Positions 33,248-45,300 of a stretch of 64,000 nucleotides of DNA are shown here, one piece after another (position 1 is the first letter of the stretch; every line of letters begins with the position of its first letter). The stretch lies in contig CBDEVW010000003.1 in NCBI GenBank assembly GCA_965243755.1, forward strand, positions 1,178,001 to 1,242,000, read 5' to 3'. Made by a program: the position numbers and the translations under genes. Source of the DNA: JANSWY01 sp965243755 (lineage in GTDB: Bacteria; Bacteroidota; Bacteroidia; Cytophagales; Cyclobacteriaceae). The notes beneath the pieces are model-generated. The model had not been told where the DNA came from. It searched no databases and saw only the letters and a program-made list of their open reading frames with translations.

Positions 33248-35410
33248 TTATCTTAAGAAAAGCATCTCGCGATATTTTACTAACGGCCAATCTTCATCAT
33301 CAACATACAATTCCAGCTTATCGGCAGCATATCTGATATCATCAAAGAAGGCATTTTTCACATCATCACAGTAGGCAATTGCTCTGTCTCGAGTGTTTTC
33401 AATCTTGTTGGCCTTCTTTCTCGCTTCAATCATATCAATCACTTTCTTCCTCATATCAGCGATATAACCTGAAATTGCTTCGATCATTTTTAATACTTCA
33501 GAATTGTCAACCCCCAATTCCTTTAACCCTTTGGCGTTATTGATCAATTTGTTTTGATAGGCAATGGCCGTAGGAATAATATGATTCAAAGCCAGATCTC
33601 CCATAACTCTGGATTCGATCTGTATTTTCATAATGTAGTTTTCCAGAAGGATTTCATGCCTTGCTTCGATTTCAGTTTCATTCAACACATTGTGCTGTGT
33701 GAAAATCTTCTTACTTTCTTTTGTCAATAGCGCGTCAAGTGCTCGTGGTGTATCCTTCACATTGGATAATCCTCTTTTTTCAGCTTCGACCACCCATTCT
33801 TCTGAATAACCATCACCTTCAAATCGGACTGGTTTCGATTTTTTGATGTAGTCTCTCAGAACATCTATGATCGCCAGTCTTCTTTCTTTACCTTTATTGA
33901 TCTTAGCATCCACTTCCGCATAGAATTGTCTTAATTGCTCAGCTACAATCAGGTTCAAAACGGTCATTGGATTAGCAACGTTAGCATCACCACCCACTGC
34001 TCTGAATTCAAATTTATTTCCAGTGAATGCAAATGGTGAAGTTCTGTTTCGGTCCGTATTGTCAAGAATGATTTCAGGAATCTGATCAATCCCAAGTTTC
34101 ATATAAAGATTGTCTCCTTTTTCAATTTCGATATTACCATTGCTCTCCAATTCATCTAAAACCCTACTCAATTGCGACCCAATGAATACTGAAATAATCG
34201 CAGGAGGAGCTTCATTTGCACCTAATCTGTGATCATTTCCTGCAGATGAAATACTTGCCCTAAGCAGGTCCGCGTGATCATAAACAGCCTTAATAGTGTT
34301 TACAAAGAAAGTCAGGAACAATAGGTTTTCTCTTGCACTGCTACTTGGTTGGAACAAATTCACACCAGTATCAGTTGCCAGAGACCAGTTATTGTGTTTT
34401 CCATTTCCATTTAATCCTGCGAATGGTTTTTCATGTAATAATACCTTCAAACCATGCTTCAAAGCTGTTTTATCCAGAATATCTTTTAGCAGCTGATTCT
34501 GGTCTGTTGCACGGTTTGCTTCATCAAACAAGGGTGCTACTTCAAATTGAGATGGCGCCACCTCATTATGTCTTGTTGAAACGGGTATTCCCAGCTCCAA
34601 TGCGCTATTCTCAAAATCCTTCATGAAATCATAAATTCTTGAAGGTATTGACCCGAAGTAATGATCATCCAACTGCTGGCCTCTCGCAGGGTTGTGTCCA
34701 AATACCGTTCTTCCACACATGACCAAATCCGGTCGGGCATCAAACAATGCTTTATCGATTACAAAATATTCCTGCTCCCATCCTAAAGATGCATTTACCT
34801 TAGAGACGTTTCTATCAAACAGTTTACACACTTTGGTAGCAGCTTTATCTATCGCTTCCAAAGATTTCAAAAGTGGTGCTTTATAGTCAAGAGCTTCACC
34901 GGTGTAAGAAACAAATATGGTTGGTATACAAAGAACACTTTCCAGAATAAACATTGGCGAACTTGGATCCCAGGCAGTATAACCTCTGGCTTCAAATGTA
35001 CTCCTGATACCTCCATGTGGAAAAGAGGATGCATCTGGCTCCTGCTGGACTAGCGTTGACCCCTTGAAGTTTTCAATACCTTTTTGTGCGTCAAAGAACG
35101 AATCGTGCTTTTCCGCGGTTGCTCCGGTTAGTGGCTGAAACCAGTGTGTGTAATGTGTGATACCATGACTCATCGCCCACCCTTTCACGGCAGCTGCTAC
35201 TGCATCAGCAGTCTCCTGGTCAATTTTCTTCCTTTTCTTTATTGCGTAATCTACCTTTTTGAAAGTATCAGGGGAGAGAGCGGCACGCATTTGTTCGTAA
35301 CCAAATGCCTTTTGTCCAAAGAAGTCAGAAATTTTCTCTGCAGGTTGCTTGACATCAACCTTTTTTCGATTCTGCACTTTTTTCAGTGCTTCATAACGTA
35401 AATGAGCCAT
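33248..35410 (-). CDS. glnN: Glutamine synthetase type III (GSIII)
   Basis: 720 residues, the length of the Bacteroidota GSIII class (GSI is about 470). The N-terminal GSIII-specific region includes FSFGQ-like FFGQKAFGYEQMRAAL and GGIRSTFEARGYTAWDP. Catalytic-domain motifs are GWEQEYFVID (metal-binding Glu), RHNEVAPSQFEVAPLFDE, GNGKHNNWSLATDTG (active-site Asn/His/Trp) and LRASISSAGNDHRLGANEAPP. It makes glutamine from glutamate, ammonia and ATP, the main entry of ammonia into the cell. It has its own upstream region of about 200 bases and is probably followed on the same transcript by an alpha/beta-hydrolase. Confidence 0.95.
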   Translation of the reverse strand: MAHLRYEALKKVQNRKKVDVKQPAEKISDFFGQKAFGYEQMRAALSPDTFKKVDYAIKKRKKIDQETADAVAAAVKGWAMSHGITHYTHWFQPLTGATAEKHDSFFDAQKGIENFKGSTLVQQEPDASSFPHGGIRSTFEARGYTAWDPSSPMFILESVLCIPTIFVSYTGEALDYKAPLLKSLEAIDKAATKVCKLFDRNVSKVNASLGWEQEYFVIDKALFDARPDLVMCGRTVFGHNPARGQQLDDHYFGSIPSRIYDFMKDFENSALELGIPVSTRHNEVAPSQFEVAPLFDEANRATDQNQLLKDILDKTALKHGLKVLLHEKPFAGLNGNGKHNNWSLATDTGVNLFQPSSSARENLLFLTFFVNTIKAVYDHADLLRASISSAGNDHRLGANEAPPAIISVFIGSQLSRVLDELESNGNIEIEKGDNLYMKLGIDQIPEIILDNTDRNRTSPFAFTGNKFEFRAVGGDANVANPMTVLNLIVAEQLRQFYAEVDAKINKGKERRLAIIDVLRDYIKKSKPVRFEGDGYSEEWVVEAEKRGLSNVKDTPRALDALLTKESKKIFTQHNVLNETEIEARHEILLENYIMKIQIESRVMGDLALNHIIPTAIAYQNKLINNAKGLKELGVDNSEVLKMIEAISGYIADMRKKVIDMIEARKKANKIENTRDRAIAYCDDVKNAFFDDIRYAADKLELYVDDEDWPLVKYREMLFLR

Positions 35411-35609
35411 AAATTTGTTTTAGATTTTAAGGGTTTAAATCATTTGAGCCAATGTTATCAAAAACCCAATCAAACAGAATGTTAGGTGGTTTATTTTTGA
35501 TAGCGTAAAAATAAGATTTTTTGAAAAAATTAATGATTTACGTTAAAAATAAACCGAAAACTTTATCAAATTTCGAATCCTTCCGTGTTTTCCTCAATAA
35601 ATTTATGCC

Positions 35610-36314
35610 ATGAATGTGTTTTATTGCAAAGATCTATCCGATAATGAGTTTGATCTCTCCCTTGAAGAATCAAAACATTGTATCAAAGTATTGAGACACC
35701 AGGCCGGAGACGAGATTTATGTGTGCGATGGAAATGGAAGATTAATTGTTGGACAGATTATGGAGGCAAATCACAAAGCCACAAGGTGCAAGATCATTCG
35801 TGATATTTCTCCAAAGATTGATAAAAGGCATAGGATTCATATTGCCATTGCCCCTACAAAAAATATGGACCGCCTGGAATGGTTTGTTGAAAAATGCTGT
35901 GAATTGGGAATTGATGAAATCAGCTTTATTCTTACCACGCATTCTGAAAGAAAGGTGCTTAAAACGGACCGCCTGGAAAAGAAAGCTATTGGAGCCATGA
36001 AGCAATCTAAAAGCTATCGTTTAGCAAAAATCAACCAGCTTCTGAGCTATTCCGAATTTCTAAAAAAAGTGGATGCCACGCAACTATTTATAGCCCATGT
36101 AGATAATGATAATCCAAACACATTAAAGTCTCTTGGGAAAGTAGCTCAATCTTATTGTGTATTGATAGGACCTGAAGGAGACTTTAGTCGTGATGAAGTG
36201 AAACTGGCATTTGATCACCAGTTTGTGCCAGTATCGCTGGGAAAGAATACCTTAAGAACAGAAACGGCAGGCGTTGTTGCCTGCCATTCCTTAAATTTTA
36301 TTAATGACTATTAA
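35610..36314 (+). CDS. rsmE: 16S rRNA (uracil1498-N3)-methyltransferase
   Basis: 234 residues with the SPOUT (knotted) methyltransferase fold. The N-terminal PUA-like domain reads CIKVLRHQAGDEIYVCDGNG, and the catalytic domain has APTKNMDRLEWFVEKCCELG, HSERKVLKTDRLEKKAIGAM, and the cofactor-binding knot LIGPEGDFSRDEVKLAFDH followed by VSLGKNTLRTETAGVVACHS. It methylates U1498 of 16S rRNA with S-adenosylmethionine. Cytoplasmic, apparently alone, with a normal length and an ATG start. It ends four bases before the convergent giant surface-protein gene. Confidence 0.95.
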   Translation: MNVFYCKDLSDNEFDLSLEESKHCIKVLRHQAGDEIYVCDGNGRLIVGQIMEANHKATRCKIIRDISPKIDKRHRIHIAIAPTKNMDRLEWFVEKCCELGIDEISFILTTHSERKVLKTDRLEKKAIGAMKQSKSYRLAKINQLLSYSEFLKKVDATQLFIAHVDNDNPNTLKSLGKVAQSYCVLIGPEGDFSRDEVKLAFDHQFVPVSLGKNTLRTETAGVVACHSLNFINDY

Positions 36315-36318
36315 TTAC

Positions 36319-39300
36319 CTATCTGATGGATAATCTTAGCTGCTGTCTTTGATTATTTTGCCATAGGATGATATGATACAAACCTGAAGACACATTTTCG
36401 TTGTAATCCAGCGTGATCTGGCTTCTGAAGCTTTCTGGTAAGTAAACTACTTCCTGTATTTTTCTACCTGAGTTATCAATAAGCATCAACAATACTTCAT
36501 TGGCTAAATCTTCTGTTTCCAACACAACATTGATGTTATCTGCCCTGGTTGGGTTAGGTTGTAATTTTGCACTGAATCCGGTGATATCAGGACTGAAAGT
36601 AATCACTTCAACTTCTGAATGCTCATACTGTCCATCGAAATCGATTTGCTTCAAGCGGTAGTAATTTAACCCTACCATTGGTTGCTCATCTACAAAACTA
36701 TACATGAGAAGTTCACTACTGTTGCCACTTCCTGTGACCTCTCCAATTTCCACAAAATCAATACCATCCGCTGACCGCTCAATAATAAACCTGTCATTAT
36801 TAATCTCTGCGGCTGTTGTCCAATTCAACTCAACCCTGGAGTCTATTAACGTTGCGGTGAAATCAACCCATTCAACTGGCAATGGGTTTTCTGTGTCATC
36901 AGAAGTTGCTAGAGTGATTGGTGAAAAAGATGTGAAGTTGTTTGCAGAAGTGATTGTTCCAGAGGTAGCATTTCCTGTAGTTGCTCCTCTTCCTTCATCA
37001 TCCCATGATGCACCGTTGTAGTGTGCTACAAGCAGCGATGTTAGGTCTGTCACCTCACTTGTGGCATCCCAGTATAAAGTAACCCTTGGCTGACCGGAGT
37101 GTCCGTTTACATTAGATAAATCCCAATACTCAAGTCCACTTACCCGGACGATTGTTCCATTCTTTGTGTCTCCGGTATTCGCTTGCTGTGCAAAGAAATA
37201 TTGTGCACTGTATTCATCAGTAACTGCCGGAGTACCTCCTATCGAAGAAATACCTATTCTTCCAATTCTGGATCCTTCTCCTGTAGGGAAAATAAATTCA
37301 TCGTTACCGATCTTATGAACTGGCCCTACCACATAGCTGTTTCCATCAACATCCTGACCTGGGAAGGTTATCGGTGAGGTTTCTTCATTTCCATCATAAG
37401 AAACCGTAGCATTGTCGTTGAAGGTCAATGGGTTTGAGCCACTGGACTGTACAATACCAGTTACAAAGTTCACATTGTCGTTGATATTTACATCGATGTT
37501 TAATTGCACATCGTTATTACCGGCTGCAGTATTATTGATTACTAAATTGTCAAAATCTACTTCCGACACAATTCCGGTGATCACCTGAATTTGTGAGCCT
37601 CCGAAGGTAACCGTACTGGTTCCTCCACTGACATCCAGTGTTCCGTCCACATCAAAATTATTACCATTGAAGGCAATTGATTGGCTGACAAGGGCCAGGG
37701 TAGTTCCTGAATTAATGGTGAGATCGCCGTTTATTGTCAGTTGATCCTCCACTGTTTTTGTGCCCGAACCAGCAATTACCACATCATTGAATGTGAGGGT
37801 GGCCGTCTCCAATGCACTTCCTATGTTTTGGGTGGTCCCATCAAAAGTGATTGTGGAAACATTATCAACGAATGAACCATTGGTATCGTCAACTGTAAAG
37901 TTTCCTCCAATGTTTGTGGTATGTGAGGCATCAGCTACTGTGTAAATACCATCGGTAATAGTAAAATCATTATCAACATCCAGCAAAGCTGAACTGGTAA
38001 ACACCACACCTGCTCCGGTACCAGCAGCATCTATCACCAGATTGTAGAATGTTGCTCCTCCGGATAGGGTCACATCAGCTCCTGAAGTAAGGGTGATGGT
38101 GGATGTCCCCGGTGAAAACGTACCATTATTGGTCCAGCTATCCCCAACTGATATGGAACCCGATCCATTCACTGTAATGGTTCCGTCATTGGTCACTTCA
38201 TTGACTACTGTTAGGGACCTGTTATCATTTATTGTAAGGTTTGCCCCTGAGAATACTGTAACGCTTGCCGCATCTCCATCTCCGGATGTATTATCAATTA
38301 CCGGGAACGGATTGGGTGACACATCTGGAATATGTACTGTATTGGCATTTGAAGGTATTCCATTGTCCCAGTTGGTGGCATCATTCCAATCAGAATCGGT
38401 GTTTCCTGTCCAGGTTGTTAGTGGATTAGTATAGGTCCATCTGATCTCACCGGTCGTAGCACTTCCATCATCCAGCTCGAATGAGGCGCCAGCCAATGAA
38501 CCTTGAGGATCTTCAAAGATAATATTGAAACCAGCCGCTTCATTTCTTCTAATGTTGTTCGCAGGACCAATGTTAAAGGTCACATCACTGGCTGTGATGT
38601 CTGAAGCAAAGGCGTTACTCAATCTCATGTAGTAAGAGGCATCTGATCCATTTCCAAACGTCCCAGCAGACAAGCTTACCAGCGTGGAGCCACTTTGCAA
38701 CCATATGCCCTCCCCATCCATATGTTCGATAAGGAAATTGGAAGCTTCAAATGTTCCACCGGATTGTACAGTAAAATCATATGCACCTGTTGTTCTTCTG
38801 GTAAGCGCAGCAACATTACTTGGGTTGGTACCATTAAACCTAACTTCTCCACCATTTTCAACTGTGAATACCGCATCATCCCCCAGGTACATGGTCTCAT
38901 TTGCTTCAACCACCAGAATACCGGCGATATCTATGTTGTCCTGCGTAGCATTAGAATTCCCAAAATACAGGTCATTAGTATTAGGGTCCAGCGTACCAAC
39001 AATCAGATTGAAATCGTGATTTACAATAAGGTCATTAGACAAGTCATATTCGGCTGAACTACCAGACAACTCACCAATGACCAAGTTATACAATTCCGAA
39101 GTTCCTGGATCAAACGTTCTTGTGGTCGTATTATCAGGTATCAGGTATATCGTTTGTGATTGCGGAGTGATTGTTCCGCTATTGGAGAAGTCTCCAACGA
39201 CCGTTAAATCGGATGACCCAAGATCGAATGTTCCTCCTGAAATGGTGAAATCATTATCCACCTGCAGATCAGTGGAAAGTGTTGCTGTACCTGTAACGTT

Positions 39301-42300
39301 AATTACCAGGTCATAAAAGCTGTTGGAATTATCAATCAGTTCAATTCCATCACTTGAGTTAAAAGTAACCTGACTTGTTCCTGGAGTTACTAATGCGTTG
39401 GATAACCTGATCCAGCTTCCTCCAATTTCAATGTCATCATCTGAACCTGTACTTTCAAAACTTGCACTGGCTTCAAAAGTAATATCTCCGGCAATCTGAA
39501 GGTCAACGGCATCCACGTCTGTGGTTTGAATTTTCAAAATCGCATTGACTTCCAGTGTTAAATTATTAGCCTGCGCTACACTTGCATTGTCGGTAATGAT
39601 TGGTTCGTTCAGGGTCTGCGGAATGATTACATTCTGGGATGATGTTGGAACTGTTCCAGAATCCCAGTTAGTGTTTGTAAACCAGTCAGTACTTGTATTT
39701 CCAGTCCATGTTACCGTAGGTGGAGCCAGCCATGTAATGAGGTCATTAGGGTCGTTATCAAAATCTTCACCTGCAAATGCCCCGGAGTAATTGAATATCT
39801 CAATATTTCCGGTAGCTGCAGTAGCCTTGTAAATATTTGATGCACCTCCACCAGGGTTATCGTCAAACACAATGTTCTCGATCCTGTTTGATCCGGTAAG
39901 GTCCTGTGTATTTTCAATTCTCAGATATTTACCGCCACTAAAGCCATTCTGGAATGTTCCATCACTAAAATTATTGGTAGCATCGATGACAGTATTAGCA
40001 TTGATATAAATTCCATCAGTATTGACATACTCTATCACATAATATCTCGCTGCGATATTTCCTGGGTTAGCACCAGTTCCAGTTACGGAGAACAGGTAAT
40101 CAGTAGTCCCTGTACTTGTCACTGTTGCCGGCTGGGAAGCCGTACCTACTATACTGATTGTTCCTCCTGGATTCACCACCAGTTGCACATCATTTCCAAG
40201 AGCAAGTGTTCCTCCCGGACTACTTGTGGTACTTACGTTGAGGGTTCCAAATATATTTACGGCATCCTCAGCATCTCCAATTGAGAGTGTTTGCCCATTT
40301 ACATCGAGTGTTCCTGCAGTTAAAGTAAAACTTCCCAGGAGGGTAAGATCATCCACCAGCTCGTAGTTTCTTCCAACCGCATCGATTTCCATATTACCGG
40401 CAATCGAGGATCCGTTTGTTCCTATACTTGGTGTTCCCGAAGTAGCATTTAGATAATACGTTCCGATACCACCACTGGCGTATGTCCCGGTACCGCTTGC
40501 GCCCATATTGCCTCCGATATAGACGGTCAGGTTATTAATATCAAATGTTCCATTAAAAACATTCAGGTTACCATTGATCGTCATGTTGCTAGTAGCTACC
40601 TCAACGTTTCCTCCACTTTTATTGACAACCACATCAGCAAAACTCTGCGTGCCAGTTTCGCCGATATCCAGGGTTTGATCCGTACTTCCATCAAATGTTA
40701 CAGTACCATTGCGAGCAATAAAGGATCCGTCATCATTACCATTGTTGGTATCCCATCGTCCTGCAAGGTTGATAGAATAGTTGCTGGCAGAAGCATCAAG
40801 TGTTGCATTTCTAAAGATGAGATTACCATCAACATCAATGTTTCCTCCGAGTGTTTTTGTAGTCGCATTATTGAGGTCAAGGTTTCCATACTCAACTCCA
40901 CCTCGAATGGTCTGATTAATAGTACCCCAATATCTGGTGGTACTGGCATCATCCAGGGCGTAGGTTGCGAATCCCGATGGGAAATTATTAGCCCCTCTCA
41001 CGTCGATAATCTCGCCGCTTGCCAGGGTAAATGTTCCAGTGCCTGAAGTGTTATCAACCAGGTAAACATCGGCATCAAATGTATTGATGGTGTTGTTGAT
41101 GGTAAAATTACCCGTAAGGTCAACATTTCCATCATCCTGATCACCACCGACTAATCTTCCCAGTTCGATTCTTGCGTTTCCGCTGAAGGTAAGGTTATGA
41201 AATTGAACAGGATTTGCTCCCGCAGTAAGCTGTCTGATATACTGGGTCCCTGTACTTCTGTTAAACACGACCGTACCCTGCCCTGTATAACTTGAAGGAC
41301 CAGCCATCCAGTCTACACCATTGAAGGTATAGGTTTGTGATGCGACTCCATTGAAAGTGCCGTTGATGATTACATCCTGATTGAACGTCATGGCTCCACC
41401 ACCTGAAACGATCACACCAGACTCAATTTCAAAATCATCGTTGACCAGTGTAGTACCACTAGTAGTCTTTGTACCTGTACCGGATGCTGTAAGCTGATCA
41501 AATGACATGTCAGTGATGGTCTGTGCTGCGCCATTAAGAATGATCTCACCATCTACCGTAGTATCAAATGAACCTCCTGTAGCTGTTATATTTCCAGCAA
41601 TGGAGTAGACATAATTTGCGGTAGATGGAATAACACTCGCTGAGTTTTCAATGACAAGATTGTTTTCAACGGTAAGTGAACCACTGATGATATTAAACTC
41701 TCCTGCCGCACTTGCATGGGTAAAGCTTAGGTTGTAGAAACTCTGATCTCCAGGAGAAATTGATACTGATGACCCTCCGGGAGCATCAAATGAAACCGTT
41801 CCATCTCCATGATCGAAAATAGCATCTGAAGCAGTAGTCCATGATCCCTCCACAGAAAATGTAGAAGTGTTATCCATAATTAATGCCCCACCTGTTCCAT
41901 CACCTAAGGAGAAGTCACCATCAAGGTCCAGCGTGGCTGTGTTGATCACTTTTAAAATACCATCATTGATAATTAATGCGCTGATATTTACCGAAATACC
42001 ATCAATCGAAGGGTTGAAAGGTTGCCCCAGGTTAATGATGGCTTCCCGATCGTTGGAAGCAATCGAAGGTACACCATTGTCCCAGTTCGATGCATCAGTC
42101 CAGTCTGTACTGGTTCCTCCAATCCATTGCGTATCACTAGGTAAATCCCATGTGAGTTGTCCGTTTGATTCTGCTGGAGTGGTTGGGTCACCATCATCTT
42201 CGTAAATTGATCCGCTTCTCCCCAAAATACCAGATGTATTGTTAAAATCTATGGTGCTGTTGCTTACATCATTAGATCTGGTCACATTGAAGTGATTGCC

Positions 42301-45300
42301 TTGCGTTGGGCTACCGTCAAAATTGAATACCACGTTGTTGATTGTCAGTGCTGCATCTGACTCCAGGTTCAGGTATCTATTACCAGCAACTGGATTATCA
42401 TCTCCACCTGTACCATCACCAGCATCGGTCTCAAGATTTGAGAAGGTACCATTACTGAAGTTATTGGTGGCATTGATGGTTGCCCCGTCTTCAACTTCCA
42501 GTCCTTCATCAGTGAGGTACTGAATATTGTAGTATTGGGCGCCAATTTCTCCTCCGGACTCGATGTTAATGTCTATTCTGTTACCTCCTGCTGACCTTGT
42601 TACGGTTGCTACATTTGAGGCTATTCCGACGATATTTAAAGTTCCTCCACTTTGAACATCAAGGTTACCTCCAATTTCCGTGTCGGCAACATCTCCCCCA
42701 TCATCGGATGTTTCAAATTGTAAGGTTGCTCCAGCATCTACTTCAAGCGTACCATTGTTCCCAATGATGTTTAATTCTGCATCCGGGTCCCCAGTGTCGT
42801 TATTTCCAAGTGTAAGTGTATTGCCATTCAGATCCAGAGTAGCTGAAGCCAGTGTTAGACCAGTTCCTGCGGTATTTCCAGTGACCGTCATGTCGCTTTG
42901 AAGCGTGTACGTTCTGACGACAGTTCCCTGGAAAGTAAGTGCCCTAAACAGCTCTCCGTTTGGATCAATGGTCTTAGCAACAGCATCATCAGAATTAAAG
43001 ATTACCGTTCCATCCCTTTCAAAAAAATCTCCACCATTATTGTCCCAACTGCCATTTACAGTGATCTGGTAATTATTACCGTTGCTTACATCCAGGTCTG
43101 TTCCTGCGCCAATGGTAACATCATTCACCACTATATTACCAGTAAGCACTTTAGTACCAGCTGTACTTATGATTATAGAAGGTATGCCTGTAACATTAGC
43201 ATTTCCTTCATCAATAACAGGGATGTTCTGTCCACCGGACTGATCAAAGTCTAGCGTTGATCCCGTGAGAATCCAGCTTCCTGCGGCATCAATGTTGACA
43301 TTTTCACTTGCCAGTTGATGGGTTAGTGCACCAAAATCAATTGCTGCATTGGCGCTGATGTTCATATCCCCTGTTCCAAGGTTGAATCCATTATTTTGCA
43401 CTGTAACGGTTGTACCTACGGAGTTTGAAACTGTAAGTGCTGCAATGTCATTCGTTCCGGGATCAATCGTTGCATTACCTCCATCAAAAACGAAAGGTCG
43501 GCTATTTACGGTAAGGTTAAAAGTACCGTTATTGGTAAAAGTTGTTCCACTAAATTCAACTCCTCTTGCTGTAGTGACTGTTACACCTGGATTTATGGTA
43601 ACAGTACCATCAATATCGGTAACTTCATCAGCTGCATTTGGAGTAAGTGTTTTTGTGCCTGAGCCACCGAATACAACATTTTGAAAAACTAAGTCGAGTC
43701 CTGACCCGTCATTGTCCTGAATGAGCTGATCTCCAGCCCTGCTAAACGTAATTGTTGTACCCGCTGATGGAGTATAATCCTGGATGTCATTAGTGGCTCC
43801 ATTAAGCGTAATATTATTGTTATTATCTGCCAGGGTACTGTTACCATTCATGTCAAAGTCCCCTTCTACGATAAGGTTTCCATCCAATGTGGCCGTCCCC
43901 ACAGTAAACAAATCCAGATGTCCATAGCTCAATGTCCCAGAGTTGGTGAAAATAGTTTGTGCGCCAGATGCCTGCATAATTACCAAACTATTGGGGTCAA
44001 GTGAATAGCTGGCAAACCCAGATGGCACACCCAAACCTACGTACCTGTTATCCAATATAGCTCCCGATTCCATGGTAAAAGTATCTCCACCATCATTAGT
44101 AATTGCCCTTGTCAACTGCTCCAGTTCAACACCATCCGTGACAGTAAGATTACCATTAACCGCAATATCGGACTGCGCTCTTTTTATGTTTGTTCCATCC
44201 AGAACTAAATTATGAAATGCTCTTGTGGTGGTATTGAAATCGGCATCCATGTACCAAATTCCACCAACATGAGTAAGCGTTCCACCATTCCAAGTCAATG
44301 TTTCATCACTTTCCACGGTCATATTACCAGAAATAGTAATATTAAACCCGTTAACATCCAGCGTAACAGCTCCGTCATCAAGTGCTAAGTTTCCGTTTAC
44401 GGTAATGTCTCCCGACAAGGTTGCTGTAGTGGAAGTGGTAGCTGCTCTAATCTCCACATTATTAAAAGTAATTCCACCAGGAATAGACATGGTCGTTTCC
44501 CTTCTGAATTCAACTTCCCCGCCTGTCAGGCTATAAGCAGCTGCAGTAGGAAAATTATTATCAAATACTCTGATCTCACCGCCGGTTTGATAAAGCGTAC
44601 CGGTTACCGTAACTGTGGCTCCTGCTTCGATATCTACAAATGTATTTTCTGAAAGCACTGAGAAATCTCCCGAAACAGAAGCGGTTTGATCGAAATTTTT
44701 AGTTCCTGTATTTTGGAAAATGATGTCGTGAAATGAAAGGTTATGTGTGTTGTCGGTCTCAATGTTTTGTGTACCTGTGCCATTAAAAATAACCGTTCCA
44801 GTCCCAGGGGTGAATGCGTCAGTTTGATCCAGATCCCAATCACCACCAACGAATATGGTATTACTATTTCCAAGTACATTCCCTGTTCCTGAGACAAAGA
44901 TGACATCATCTCCAATCGAAATGTTTCCATCAATACTTTTCGTTCCAGCACCTTCAAATCTTACGTCCCACATGGTACCTCCTGATATGCTTTGGGTTCC
45001 AGAAGCTGCGTTAAACCTTACCCTTCCCTGACCAGGGTTAAAAGTACCTCCAGCCACAGACCAATCGTTATTAATGTAAATATCCTGCCCACTGGAAGCA
45101 TCGAAAGTTCCGTTAGTTAAAGAGAACGAATTTGTTACGGTAAGAACAGAACCCAATGTATAAGTAGCGCCATCCCCATCAATCGTAAGATTATAGAAAG
45201 GATCTCCATTACCCTGAGTTGTAATTGAATGGGTCCCTGAAGTTCCATTGAATGTCACTGTTGCACTTCCTTCATTGAATGTACCTGCATTGGCCCATGC

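Noticed and set aside
36266..36285. Perfect 7-bp hairpin near the end of rsmE
   Set aside because: It lies in conserved coding sequence (ETAGVVACHS) and has no T-run, so it is unlikely to be a terminator.
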